A stretch of DNA of 64,000 nt from CAIZQW01 sp942493055. GTDB taxonomy: Bacteria > Verrucomicrobiota > Kiritimatiellia > RFP12 > UBA1067. The notes under the pieces are model-generated. The model did no database searches and had not been told where the DNA came from. It was given only the letters and a program-made list of their open reading frames with translations. Shown piece after piece: positions 26,428 through 34,957 of this stretch; position 1 is the first letter of the stretch; every line of letters starts with the position of its first letter. The stretch covers positions 682,001-746,000 of the forward strand of contig OW818680.1 in NCBI GenBank assembly GCA_942493055.1, read 5' to 3'. The position numbers were made by a program, and so were the translations under genes.

Positions 26428-29067
26428 TCACGGATGCGTGAAATAGTTATCGAACTTCTTCGCCTCTGATCGCCCAGCCCGGGCGTAGTACAGGCGAGCT
26501 GCCGCTTTTTGTCCCGCGCACTCCAGATAAAAGCCAGCGACGCCGCACAACGCCTGGTTGTTCGGCTCCTTCGTTGCCAGCGTACAGGCGATGCCCGCCT
26601 TGTCGGCCACGCTGAGTTCGCCGAAAGGAAAGGAAGCGCGCGCACCCCCGGCCTGAGCCTCAAACGCTAGCGCGCCTGAGGCCTCCGCAGCGGCCAGTTT
26701 GACCAGTGCAGTTGATTTGGACAGCCGTATGCCGCCTGGGGGCAGGTTCCCCGCCTGGCTCAGGGTCACGAGCTTTTTCAGCAGCGCCCCATCCAGCTGC
26801 TCCATGACTCCTTTTTTGGGAATACGTCGAACTGCTGCCAGCTTCGCTGTTTCTTTCGCGAGCCTCTCGCGCAGAACGCTATACATTTTATCCGGCAGAT
26901 CAATCCGGCAGACCCTGATGCTCTCGCCTGTCCCGGGAACCGCCCAAACCACAGAGCCGTTGCTCAGGTTCACCATATCGTAACAGGACGAGACATGCGC
27001 CACAGGGTCAGAGGACTGCTTCTGTACCACCTCCAGCGCCTCATCCAAGATAACGTACTGCATGGCCGACCCCTCGTTTGAAGACTCTTCCCATGCCACC
27101 AGGAGGAGTTTCTTGCCGTAGGAGGCGATTCGAGGATATGATCCCTTCGTTCCCGCCGCATACTCGGTCAGCCACTTTCTGCGGGCCTCCTTGCCGGTTG
27201 TGTCGACCTGCACGACACAGACATCATGACTCTTGCGCTCATTGGACGACGCGAACACAACAACGCTTCCTTTTTTGTCCGTCATCACCAAACCACCGGT
27301 CTGGCAATGCGTCTCGTTATCACCCTGCGTCCCTGGGATGGCGTGATAGTTTATTTCAAAGGCCTTCTTGCCACTGCCGCTCCATTTGCTAAAAACAAGT
27401 GCTCGGGGGAATGCATCGCCATGTGCCAGCATATAAAAATCTCCTTGGCTGACAACCAGACGCTGATCAAAATTATGGCTGACATACCACCCGTTGACAG
27501 TACTGTTCTTGCCTGCGGGTGTGAGCAGGCTGAAGTACCCCGCCTGATGCCTCACATTATCCGGCCATTTCATAGTATGACTCACATAGACGCCGAAGCT
27601 TCCTGCGGATTCATTGTAAATAATCCGGGCTGAGCCTGCTGTCCCCGGGTAACCTTTGGAATTCATCTCCTCGGTGTTCTTCTCGCCAAAGATCAGCGTG
27701 TCAAAGAGCTGCTTGCCTTGGCTGTTAAAACCGCCCACCCAATATTCACAGTTCCGGTTACCAGACGCATTATCTTTCGAGTGACCAGCCACATAAAGGT
27801 CTTTCCCTGGGACGCGACTAAACCCCAGCAGTGATCCTGACCCTTTCAAGAACTCGGGGGCGATTTCACCTGCTTTGCTGTTATCGGAATTGCACTTCAG
27901 AACACGGATCGCTTGTGAGCCCCCCTCATACCAGCCGATGTCATAATCATCCTTCAACCCTGGACAGACTGCGACCAGCGGAGCTGTTCCGTAACGGTCC
28001 ACATGCGCGCCGGACGGAATCCCAGCAGGCGTCCCCTCCACGGGGATGGCAATCTTCTGCACATACAGGGCGTCCGAGGCAATCCGGCAGAGATGGTCAT
28101 GCCACGCACCCTCCATGCCAGCCAGCGTCTTCAACGGAACCAGCCACGTCGCGTCGCCCCCCTGCTTATCGCCTGAGGCGCTGCTGTACAGCAGCGTTGG
28201 AAGCGATAGGCAGCGCTGTCCTGAGGAGAGCAGGAAATCCACAAAGCTTTCCGCCCATGCCAGATGGAGTGTTGCATCTTCTCCAAAGAAAGAGTCTCTG
28301 GATTCCGCATACACCGTCAGCAGATCAGGGCAAAACTGCTGCCCCTCATGAACCGTTTTCTGCAATGCTTTTAGACTCTGTTGGCGGGGAGTCGAAGCCA
28401 TCCGCGAAACGCGCTTCGGCATTTGTTCGTGCAGATCCCACGACTCGAAATAGGCGGCGCATCCCTCACTCATAAGAACTGAAAGCTCGCGGCCGCCTGC
28501 CGCCAGCTCAAGCAGAGCCAGCACCGCTTCACGCTGTAGCGCGCGCAGATTGACCGTGCTCATCAACTCCCGGGCCGGATCAACCTTGTCAGCGTCCGCC
28601 GCACAGAGATGAACCTCAGCGATTCCGCTGCCCGACGCCCCTTGGCCTATTTTGTGAAAGGACTGCGCCCCCTGCTTGCCGCCCGCGGCGACGAACGCTG
28701 CATCCGTTTTATGCACGATGACCTGCAGCTCCTGCTGGCCCGTCAGGACGGGAAAACCAAACACCCGCGGAATGATATCAATCATGCGTTCAACATAACG
28801 CCCAGTCGCTGCTGTCACGCCTGCTGACACATTACTCTTGACCGTATACCGGTTGCCCTTGTGCGTCCAATATCCGTCACTCCCGCATTTGAGCTGCGTT
28901 GCCAAAAAGCCCAGGCCATTCTGCTCTGCTTTCGTCCAGGTCCAAGCAAGCGGCTCCGAGGTCTCGCCTGTCTGTCCTTGTACAGCCGAAGCGGCGACCA
29001 GCAGAAGGCACCCCCCTGCAAAAGCCGCCCGACATAGCAGCGTTGAAACAGCTTTCCACCTGCTCAT
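26428..29067 (-). CDS. Secreted 879-residue protein of unknown function
   Basis: An exported protein: residues 1-32 are a signal peptide ending near AVQG. Residues 120-330 contain a peptidase-like helical region (VLTGQQELQVIVHKTD, REAVLALLELAAGGRE) without a convincing zinc motif. Residues 355-760 look like a beta-propeller of repeated 40-70 residue strands (VVFASSNERKSH, LLLVAWEESSN). The C-terminus is helical. No family is named with confidence. AAAGGAGAG precedes the ATG. Its promoter shares the 61-bp operator block with the symporter operon, so it is probably a member of the same regulon, perhaps a surface sugar-binding or degrading protein. Confidence 0.75.
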   Translation of the reverse strand: MSRWKAVSTLLCRAAFAGGCLLLVAASAVQGQTGETSEPLAWTWTKAEQNGLGFLATQLKCGSDGYWTHKGNRYTVKSNVSAGVTAATGRYVERMIDIIPRVFGFPVLTGQQELQVIVHKTDAAFVAAGGKQGAQSFHKIGQGASGSGIAEVHLCAADADKVDPARELMSTVNLRALQREAVLALLELAAGGRELSVLMSEGCAAYFESWDLHEQMPKRVSRMASTPRQQSLKALQKTVHEGQQFCPDLLTVYAESRDSFFGEDATLHLAWAESFVDFLLSSGQRCLSLPTLLYSSASGDKQGGDATWLVPLKTLAGMEGAWHDHLCRIASDALYVQKIAIPVEGTPAGIPSGAHVDRYGTAPLVAVCPGLKDDYDIGWYEGGSQAIRVLKCNSDNSKAGEIAPEFLKGSGSLLGFSRVPGKDLYVAGHSKDNASGNRNCEYWVGGFNSQGKQLFDTLIFGEKNTEEMNSKGYPGTAGSARIIYNESAGSFGVYVSHTMKWPDNVRHQAGYFSLLTPAGKNSTVNGWYVSHNFDQRLVVSQGDFYMLAHGDAFPRALVFSKWSGSGKKAFEINYHAIPGTQGDNETHCQTGGLVMTDKKGSVVVFASSNERKSHDVCVVQVDTTGKEARRKWLTEYAAGTKGSYPRIASYGKKLLLVAWEESSNEGSAMQYVILDEALEVVQKQSSDPVAHVSSCYDMVNLSNGSVVWAVPGTGESIRVCRIDLPDKMYSVLRERLAKETAKLAAVRRIPKKGVMEQLDGALLKKLVTLSQAGNLPPGGIRLSKSTALVKLAAAEASGALAFEAQAGGARASFPFGELSVADKAGIACTLATKEPNNQALCGVAGFYLECAGQKAAARLYYARAGRSEAKKFDNYFTHP

Positions 29068-29109
29068 TGCGCTCTCCTTTGTGAAAGACTAACAAACCAA
29101 TTTTTAGCA

Positions 29110-29174
29110 AGTATATCATTTTTCTGTCAGATATGTATTGTGAAAATTCGCTAATTTTGTGTATAATTCCGCCA
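29110..29174 (-). promoter_or_regulatory. AraC-type operator/promoter of the 879-residue protein gene
   Basis: Half-sites TGTGAAAATTCGCTA at 29139-29153 and TGTATAATTCCGCCA at 29160-29174 are again 21 bp apart. On the minus strand TATACT at 29115-29110 is the -10 candidate. The distance from -10 to the ATG is 43 bp both here and at the symporter promoter. The same region lies directly upstream of the divergent regulator gene (ATG at 29195), so autoregulation is likely. Confidence 0.7.
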
Positions 29175-29194
29175 TTGAAATGGAAGGAGGCCAG

Positions 29195-29944
29195 ATGGAG
29201 GCGCAAAAACGACGATCATCCAAGGATTTTCTCTCCCAAATCGGCGACTTCGAGAGCTTTAAACTCCTGCTCGACACCATGCCCGACACCGCCTTCTTCA
29301 TGAAGGACCTCAAAGGCCGTGTCATGATGTTTAATCGGCGCTCCTGTGAAATCTACAACATCGACCATGAATCCGAGATTATCGGAAAGACCGATTACGA
29401 CTTGCACCCGAAGTCCCTGGCTGACAAGTATGCGCATGACGACCAGCAGGTCATGAAGTCCCGCAAGCCAATTATCAACGCGACCGAACTGGCACCCAAC
29501 AGTTCAAACCGTCTTGTGGTTTACAGCAAAGTTCCACTTTTCAACCGTAAAAATAAAGTGATTGGGGTCGCGGGGCTCTATCGTCTGATCGATGATATCA
29601 GTGACACTCCGAACTGGTACGGACACTTCTCAAGCGTGATTGATTTCATTCACAAGAATTTTCCGCAGACGCTCCATGTGGATGAACTTGCGAAGTTATC
29701 AAAGACATCGCCGCGTCAACTCGAGCGCCGCTTCATCAAAATTTTCGGCATTAACATCAGCGATTATATTTTGAGAACCCGCATTCATGCTGCCATCGAG
29801 CACTTAGAGCATACCAACCGGACCGTGAGCGATATTGCACAATCCGTCGGCTTTTATGATCACAGCCATTTCATCCGCACCTTCAAGCGACTGCGCGGAT
29901 GCTCACCGAAGCAATATCGCGAGCGCCATGCACGGCAACAGTAG
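29195..29944 (+). CDS. PAS-domain AraC family transcription regulator
   Basis: A protein of 249 residues from the ATG at 29195, chosen because AAGGAGG lies 7 nt upstream; an in-frame ATG further upstream lies in the operator. Residues 15-125 form a PAS domain (FFMKDLKGRVMMFNRRS, IGKTDYDLHP). The C-terminal 100 residues are an AraC double helix-turn-helix: LAKLSKTSPRQLERRF and then VSDIAQSVGFYDHSHFIRTFKR, ending SPKQYRE. The PAS domain probably binds the inducer directly. It is transcribed away from the gene for the secreted protein and is expected to bind the paired 21-bp-phased sites at 29139 and 26381. Confidence 0.9.
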   Translation: MEAQKRRSSKDFLSQIGDFESFKLLLDTMPDTAFFMKDLKGRVMMFNRRSCEIYNIDHESEIIGKTDYDLHPKSLADKYAHDDQQVMKSRKPIINATELAPNSSNRLVVYSKVPLFNRKNKVIGVAGLYRLIDDISDTPNWYGHFSSVIDFIHKNFPQTLHVDELAKLSKTSPRQLERRFIKIFGINISDYILRTRIHAAIEHLEHTNRTVSDIAQSVGFYDHSHFIRTFKRLRGCSPKQYRERHARQQ

Positions 29945-29960
29945 GCAGCAGGCAGTATTA

Positions 29961-31262
29961 TTATTCCTGTCGACCACCCAACGCGTGGATATGCTTCACA
30001 AAGTCAGGGAAGGACTCGTTCAAGATTTCAGCGTGCTGGACCGTGACGGGATTCGGCGAAGCCAGTCCGGCGATTGCGAGGGCCATGGCAATCCGGTGAT
30101 CGCCGGCACCATCCCCCACCCCGCCTGTCAAGGTCTTGCCCTGAATGGCGAAGCCATCCTCATACATTTCGAGTTGGACACCCAGCTTGCGTAACTCGCC
30201 GCAAAGCACGGCAATTCGGTCCGTCTCTTTAAAGCGCAGTTCGCGCGCATCGCGCACAACAGTGATCCCTTCCGCATAGCAGGCGGCAATGGCAAACGCA
30301 GGAAACTCATCGATCATCCGGACCACCAAATCACCCGAAATTGTAGTCGCTTTCAATGCATCAGAAACGAGATGAATATCGCCAACAGGTTCACCTGCCA
30401 CAATCCGTTCATTCTCAAGGGTGATCTTCGCGCCCATCGCTTGCAAGGCATCCAAAATGCCTGTACGTGTCGGATTCAGTCCGACTTCACGAATGCAGAT
30501 TGACGAACCAGGAACAATCGCCGCCGCAACCAGCAAGAAGGCAGCAGACGAAATATCGCCTGCCAGCGATATATGCAACGGATCTAGTGGCCGTGCGAGT
30601 GGACAAATCTCAACAACTCCAGAGGTCCACCGAATGTTCGCACCCATGGCTGAAAGCATCCGCTCTGTATGGTCACGAGAGGGTCCTGGCTCACGGATGA
30701 CGGAACAGGCGTCCGCCGCGAGCGCTGCTAGGATCACGCAGGATTTCACCTGCGCGCTTGCCACCGGCAGCATGTAGTCAACCGCACGCAAAGGGTGGCC
30801 TTCATCACGACGTGCTAAATGCAGGGGAGCACACCCAAGCGTTGCCGTAATGGGCACGTTCATGCGCAACAGTGGCTCTGTAATGCGATCCATGGGGCGC
30901 TTGCGCAACCCCGCAGAGCCGTCCAGCACGCAGGGCGTCCCCGAGGCTGCCAAGGCACCCGCCAGCAGGCGGATCGTTGTCGCGGAGTTTCCGCAATTGA
31001 TGGGGGATGCCGGTTCGCGGAACCCTTGCAGTCCTCGCCCGGCCACGACAAGCGTGTCACCTTCAAGTCGCCACGGAATCTGCAAGGAGGTCAGCGCATT
31101 CAACATCATGCGTGTAACACCCGATACAAGAAACCGTTCAATGACGCTCTCGCCTTCAGCGAGCGCGGCAAACAGCGATGCCCGATGTGACAGCGACTTG
31201 TCGCCCGGCAAACGCACATCGCCCTCAAGCTTCGTCGCTCTTTTAAATGAAAGTTCTGACAT
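29961..31262 (-). CDS. aroA: 3-phosphoshikimate 1-carboxyvinyltransferase
   Basis: A 433-residue EPSP synthase, the normal length. It has LPGDKSLSHRA near the N-terminus, the NCGNSATTIRLLAG substrate loop, LRKRPMDRITEPL, and the C-terminal RFKETDRIAVL and GDHRIAMALAIAGL segments. It condenses shikimate-3-phosphate with PEP in the chorismate pathway in the cytoplasm. It follows the PHP-domain gene by 39 bp; that gap contains GGAAT-type repeats. It is convergent with the AraC-PAS regulator gene. Confidence 0.97.
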   Translation of the reverse strand: MSELSFKRATKLEGDVRLPGDKSLSHRASLFAALAEGESVIERFLVSGVTRMMLNALTSLQIPWRLEGDTLVVAGRGLQGFREPASPINCGNSATTIRLLAGALAASGTPCVLDGSAGLRKRPMDRITEPLLRMNVPITATLGCAPLHLARRDEGHPLRAVDYMLPVASAQVKSCVILAALAADACSVIREPGPSRDHTERMLSAMGANIRWTSGVVEICPLARPLDPLHISLAGDISSAAFLLVAAAIVPGSSICIREVGLNPTRTGILDALQAMGAKITLENERIVAGEPVGDIHLVSDALKATTISGDLVVRMIDEFPAFAIAACYAEGITVVRDARELRFKETDRIAVLCGELRKLGVQLEMYEDGFAIQGKTLTGGVGDGAGDHRIAMALAIAGLASPNPVTVQHAEILNESFPDFVKHIHALGGRQE

Positions 31263-31265
31263 AAA

Positions 31266-31298
31266 ATTAGTGGAATAATGGAATTATGGAAGGTTGGA
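31266..31298. repeat. GGAAT-type microrepeat
   Basis: Between aroA and the PHP gene there is a run of TGGAATAATGGAATTATGG followed by TTGGAATG. Similar runs occur at 41033-41052, 43684-43714, 43813-43843, 56750-56774, 62984-63014 and 63140-63167. They look like a dispersed minisatellite-like family. Confidence 0.55.
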
Positions 31299-31301
31299 AT
31301 G

Positions 31302-32627
31302 TTAGCGAGCACTTCTGTCCACCAGCAGGCCAAAGGCCTTTACAGGACCGGCGTCCAGCAATGACTTGGCATCCGCTTCCGTCAGGGCCGGTGCCGCGCC
31401 GATCTGCGCAAAGAACGCATTCCGTTTAACAAGGTCCTTGTATTCGCTGGTGATGCGTTCGCTGAGATAGGGCGCATTCGCATAAAGTCCCAGCAACGTC
31501 TGACCGACCATGATCTGCATGCCTTGTGTAAATTCAGCCGCATATTTGCTGAGCACGGGACCGGTGATATCATCCACGAAGGGCAAGCCGCCCTTGTTCA
31601 TCTCCGTTCCGATATTGATCGGCAACTGGCGCTTGACGCACCCCTTGACGATCGCCTCCAGATTGGCCTGCTTGCGCGCGGCTTCTTCCGGCTTCTTCAG
31701 ATTCCAGTTGCGATCAGGGATGATATTCAATGCAGCCGCACCCTTGCGCGTCATCAGGTCCAGCAGATGCTCCGCATCCGCTTCACCGCCGCTCGTGCCA
31801 TCCAGCCAGGCAATGGTCGGGATCGCGCCGCAGGACCGCACCCAAGCCAGGAAGTCATCCGCACGCGGGAAGGTCTTTTCCGTGGGCTGGATATAGCCGA
31901 TGCCGCCACGCTTGGCAAGCGCGCTTCGGACAAGCTCCTCCATCTTCGGCACATCGGCCTCGATAGCGGGATAGGAGGTGATATCACATTTCAGCAAAGG
32001 GGCCCAAAATGTCGCACGCTGCGCACCATCGGAAAAGCGTGCACTGGCTTTCTGGACATACGCACGAATAATGTGACGTTCCGTCGCAACACCCTTGGGG
32101 GTCAGCGGCACGACATCTCGCGCATAATCCAGGGCGATATCCGGCAAGGCCGCATTGATACGGGCGATCAGCGCATGGTTCCGCTCCTGTGCGCCCAGAC
32201 GCAGCTTCTCCAGGAAGACCGCCTGCTCGGTCCCCGCCTTGGGAATCGCGGTAAACCCGCATCCCATGATGTAGGCGACGCCGGGCTCGCCAGGCGAGCT
32301 GATATCGACAGTGGCTTGCTCGCGCACGTAGGAGCGCGTCTCCAGATGGACAGCGGTGCGCAAGGACAATGCACGTCCGGCCGCCAGAAATTCATCAAGC
32401 CCGTCCAGCACGTCAAAATCGCACAACGCGGCAGCGTAAAGGCCCCGCATCTTGCACTCCCACGCAATACGCGAGGGCGACCAGCCATCCGCATTGTAGG
32501 AAAAGAAGGAGTGACAGTGCATATTAAACAGCGTCCCAGACTGAGGGAAGTTTGCCGTTGCCAGAAAGGACTGAAGCGCATTGCCTCGCGTCTCCGCCTT
32601 AAAATTGTTCAACATTTCGACATCCAT
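31302..32627 (-). CDS. PHP-domain-like metal-dependent hydrolase
   Basis: About 441 residues from the ATG at 32627, which has TGGAGA at the right distance; longer in-frame starts run into lgt. The N-terminal part has FNMHCHSFFSYNADGWSPS and AALCDFDVLDGLDEF, as in PHP-domain metallohydrolases, with VHLETRSY and YIMGCGF further on. The middle shows SKDEELVRSALAKRGG-like helices and the end has LNIIPDRNWN and GTEMNKGGLPF. PHP enzymes hydrolyse phosphoesters with a tri-metal site; the substrate is not known. It starts 17 bp after the lgt stop. Confidence 0.78.
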   Translation of the reverse strand: MDVEMLNNFKAETRGNALQSFLATANFPQSGTLFNMHCHSFFSYNADGWSPSRIAWECKMRGLYAAALCDFDVLDGLDEFLAAGRALSLRTAVHLETRSYVREQATVDISSPGEPGVAYIMGCGFTAIPKAGTEQAVFLEKLRLGAQERNHALIARINAALPDIALDYARDVVPLTPKGVATERHIIRAYVQKASARFSDGAQRATFWAPLLKCDITSYPAIEADVPKMEELVRSALAKRGGIGYIQPTEKTFPRADDFLAWVRSCGAIPTIAWLDGTSGGEADAEHLLDLMTRKGAAALNIIPDRNWNLKKPEEAARKQANLEAIVKGCVKRQLPINIGTEMNKGGLPFVDDITGPVLSKYAAEFTQGMQIMVGQTLLGLYANAPYLSERITSEYKDLVKRNAFFAQIGAAPALTEADAKSLLDAGPVKAFGLLVDRSAR

Positions 32628-32644
32628 AACTAATCTCCACTGCT

Positions 32645-33484
32645 CTAATTTTTCGAAGGTTCTAACACCTGCATCACCGTTGAAGAACGGCCTTTGGTCT
32701 TGGACCATACGACACACGCAATGCCTACGATGAAAATCAAAATGCTGATGGCCTGGCTAATCGAGAAGGGGCCCACCACTGCTCGGGGATCACCCCGGAC
32801 ATATTCCACAAAAAATCGGAACGTCGCATATCCCATCAGATAACATCCGCCCACAAAACCACGCTCTTTATAGTGGCGCGGATAGAGAAGAAAGAGCGCA
32901 ACAAACAAAGCCAACGTCGCACTGCTTTCGATTAATTGCGTCGGGATGACCGCGAGGGATTCCGTCGCCGTATGCGGTATCAGTCCTGAAGTGACCTGTT
33001 CGTGCCAGGCTGGCGACCCCTTTGGAAAAGAGACGCCATACCAGGCATCGGTCCTGTCGCCGTAACAGCACCCGTGCATGAAGCACCCCAGCCGCCCAAA
33101 GAATTGCCCGAGAGGGACTACCGCTGCTGTCACATCGGCAATGTCAAAAAAGTTCAGCTTATGATAGAGGGTGTAACCGATGCACAACGCAAAGGCGGCA
33201 ATCAGCCCGCCATAAAACATCAGTCCGCCCTGGTCAATACGTATAATAGCCATGGGGTTATGAGAAAACTCGGAACTCCAATGCTCAATCACGTAGGCCG
33301 TTCGCGCCCCCAGGACAGAAGTCACCATCACCCAGGTCAGCAATGTCGCCAGATCTTCATAAGGCTGATTCGTCCGTTTCCGTAGATAAACCATTGCGCG
33401 CCAAGCCAATAAAAAACCAATGGCCATGCACAATCCGTACATGCGCAGCGGTATCCCGCCTATTTGAAACAGCTCTGAATGCAT
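32645..33484 (-). CDS. lgt: Prolipoprotein diacylglyceryl transferase
   Basis: About 279 residues with seven hydrophobic segments. The Lgt pattern is clear: the start MHSELFQIGGIPLRMYG, GLMFYGGLIAA, FFGRLGCFMHGCCYGDRTD and FFVEYVRGDPRAVVGPFSISQ. It transfers diacylglycerol to the lipobox cysteine of prolipoproteins in the inner membrane. The start at 33484 fits family N-termini, although no good ribosome-binding site is visible. The divergent cdd gene begins 100 bp away. Confidence 0.95.
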   Translation of the reverse strand: MHSELFQIGGIPLRMYGLCMAIGFLLAWRAMVYLRKRTNQPYEDLATLLTWVMVTSVLGARTAYVIEHWSSEFSHNPMAIIRIDQGGLMFYGGLIAAFALCIGYTLYHKLNFFDIADVTAAVVPLGQFFGRLGCFMHGCCYGDRTDAWYGVSFPKGSPAWHEQVTSGLIPHTATESLAVIPTQLIESSATLALFVALFLLYPRHYKERGFVGGCYLMGYATFRFFVEYVRGDPRAVVGPFSISQAISILIFIVGIACVVWSKTKGRSSTVMQVLEPSKN

Positions 33485-33584
33485 AAGTGGAGGATATTTT
33501 AGGCATTTATGGGGCAAGGTGCAATCGAAAAACAGCATTATTTTCGGCTATACGACATTAAAGGCATCTGTTAAACTGCTACCC

Positions 33585-34004
33585 ATGAAAACGAATATTT
33601 CTGTCATACCGGATCCTGTTCGCGATTTATTGGTCCAGGCCGCCAAGTGGGCAGCCCGGAATGCATATTGCACCTATTCGCATTATCCTGTCGGGGCAGC
33701 CGTGCTGATGGCTGACGGACAGGTCTATACGGGATGTAATGTGGAAAACGCCTCCTTTGGTTTATCCATGTGCGCTGAACGTGTTGCCATTTATAAGGCG
33801 TTGAGCCATGGGAATCGCTCGTTTGCCGCCCTGGCAGTCGTCGGCGGTACACCCAAGAAGCCGGCTGTGCCCTGTGGCGCCTGCCGTCAAGTCATGGCGG
33901 AATTCATGGCGCCTGAAACCCCGGTCTACATTGCGCCGCTGAAAACCGGAAAGCCGACAGCCACGACACTCGGCGCATTACTCCCCAACGCGTTCGTAAA
34001 ATAA
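33585..34004 (+). CDS. cdd: Cytidine deaminase
   Basis: A 139-residue protein from the ATG at 33585. It has YPVGAAVLMADGQVYTGCNVENASFG, the catalytic CAERVAIYKA and the zinc-binding PCGACRQVMAEF. It deaminates cytidine and deoxycytidine to uridine forms in nucleotide salvage. The next gene, a HAD-type nucleotidase, starts on the base after its stop codon, so both probably act in pyrimidine salvage. Confidence 0.96.
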   Translation: MKTNISVIPDPVRDLLVQAAKWAARNAYCTYSHYPVGAAVLMADGQVYTGCNVENASFGLSMCAERVAIYKALSHGNRSFAALAVVGGTPKKPAVPCGACRQVMAEFMAPETPVYIAPLKTGKPTATTLGALLPNAFVK

Positions 34005-34601
34005 ATGCGTATCTACATTGATTTTGACGATGTTCTCTGTGAAACCGCGCAAGCGCTTTCAACTCTTGCAAAAGGCATGTTCGGACGCGATGTGCCGTAT
34101 GAGAACATTGAGTTCTTTAATCTCCAGAAGGCCTTTTCCCTCACAGATGCGGAAATTGACCGCCTGATGACGCGCGCGCATGAAACCGATTTCCTGGTTG
34201 CGCTCAACCCGATCCCGGATGCCGTCAAGAGCGTACAAGCCCTTTCTGAAAAAGGACACGACGTCGTGGTCGTCACAGGCCGGCAGTCCATCTGTCACGA
34301 CGGTACGTCGCAGTGGCTCCGCGATCACGGTCTCGGCCATCTGAGCATCCTGTATGTCGACAAATATAAACGCGCGCCTGCAACCCTGCCTGCCCATGTT
34401 CCGAAGATGCTCAACATCGAAGAGCTGAACCAGCTTCATTTTGATGTCGCCATCGACGACTCCCCGACTGCGCTCGACTTGCTAATGCACCGGACCAACT
34501 GCCAGATCGTCGTCTTCGACCGTCCATGGAACCGCAATTATGAAGGCGCGCCCCATGTCAAGCGCGCCTTTACGTGGCAAGAGATTTTAGCGGGGCTATA
34601 A
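34005..34601 (+). CDS. HAD-type 5'(3')-nucleotidase-like protein
   Basis: A 198-residue HAD-superfamily protein. The nucleophile motif is DFDDVLCET at the start, VVVVTGRQS is motif II, and VAIDDSP motif IV. The fold and length fit the 5'(3')-deoxyribonucleotidase (NT5C-like) family, which removes phosphate from (deoxy)nucleoside monophosphates. The ATG follows the cdd stop directly, without overlap. Together they could convert dCMP through deoxycytidine to deoxyuridine; this is inferred. Confidence 0.85.
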   Translation: MRIYIDFDDVLCETAQALSTLAKGMFGRDVPYENIEFFNLQKAFSLTDAEIDRLMTRAHETDFLVALNPIPDAVKSVQALSEKGHDVVVVTGRQSICHDGTSQWLRDHGLGHLSILYVDKYKRAPATLPAHVPKMLNIEELNQLHFDVAIDDSPTALDLLMHRTNCQIVVFDRPWNRNYEGAPHVKRAFTWQEILAGL

Positions 34602-34957
34602 CCTCCAAATTATTGCGTTATTGCCTTACTGCGTTATTGCCTTATTTGGTTGATATTGCGTTTTTTAGCATCGAATGCCACGAACAACGCGAATGCGAAA
34701 GCACCGTATCTGCCTGGCAAGTAGCGGGCTGGCAAGTTTTTAACCTCATCTTTGCGTCCACTGTGTGGTCGCAAAAATTCCGCCGTCAGCCCGAAAGCCC
34801 TCTCACACTCCCTGCCCGAAGGCAAGGTGCACACCGCCGCATCAAAGCTTAACGCGATGCAACGGATTACTGCGACCACTCAGTGGTCACAGTGCCGAGG
34901 TTAAAAGGGAATCTTGCACGCGACTTGCGTCAGACGCATGCACGGCAAGCAATGCTT
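34602..34957. other. 356-bp intergenic region with short repeats
   Basis: No gene is seen. It starts with a tandem of TATTGCGTTATTGCCTTA-type units. A perfect palindrome GACCACTCAGTGGTC is near 34876-34890, and a similar ACTGTGTGGTC lies at 34760-34770. It separates the nucleotidase gene from the convergent HEAT/ThuA gene and may hold terminators for both. Confidence 0.5.

Noticed and set aside
31524..32633. 369-residue plus-strand frame
   Set aside because: It is a shadow of the PHP-domain gene on the other strand, without homology or promoter.
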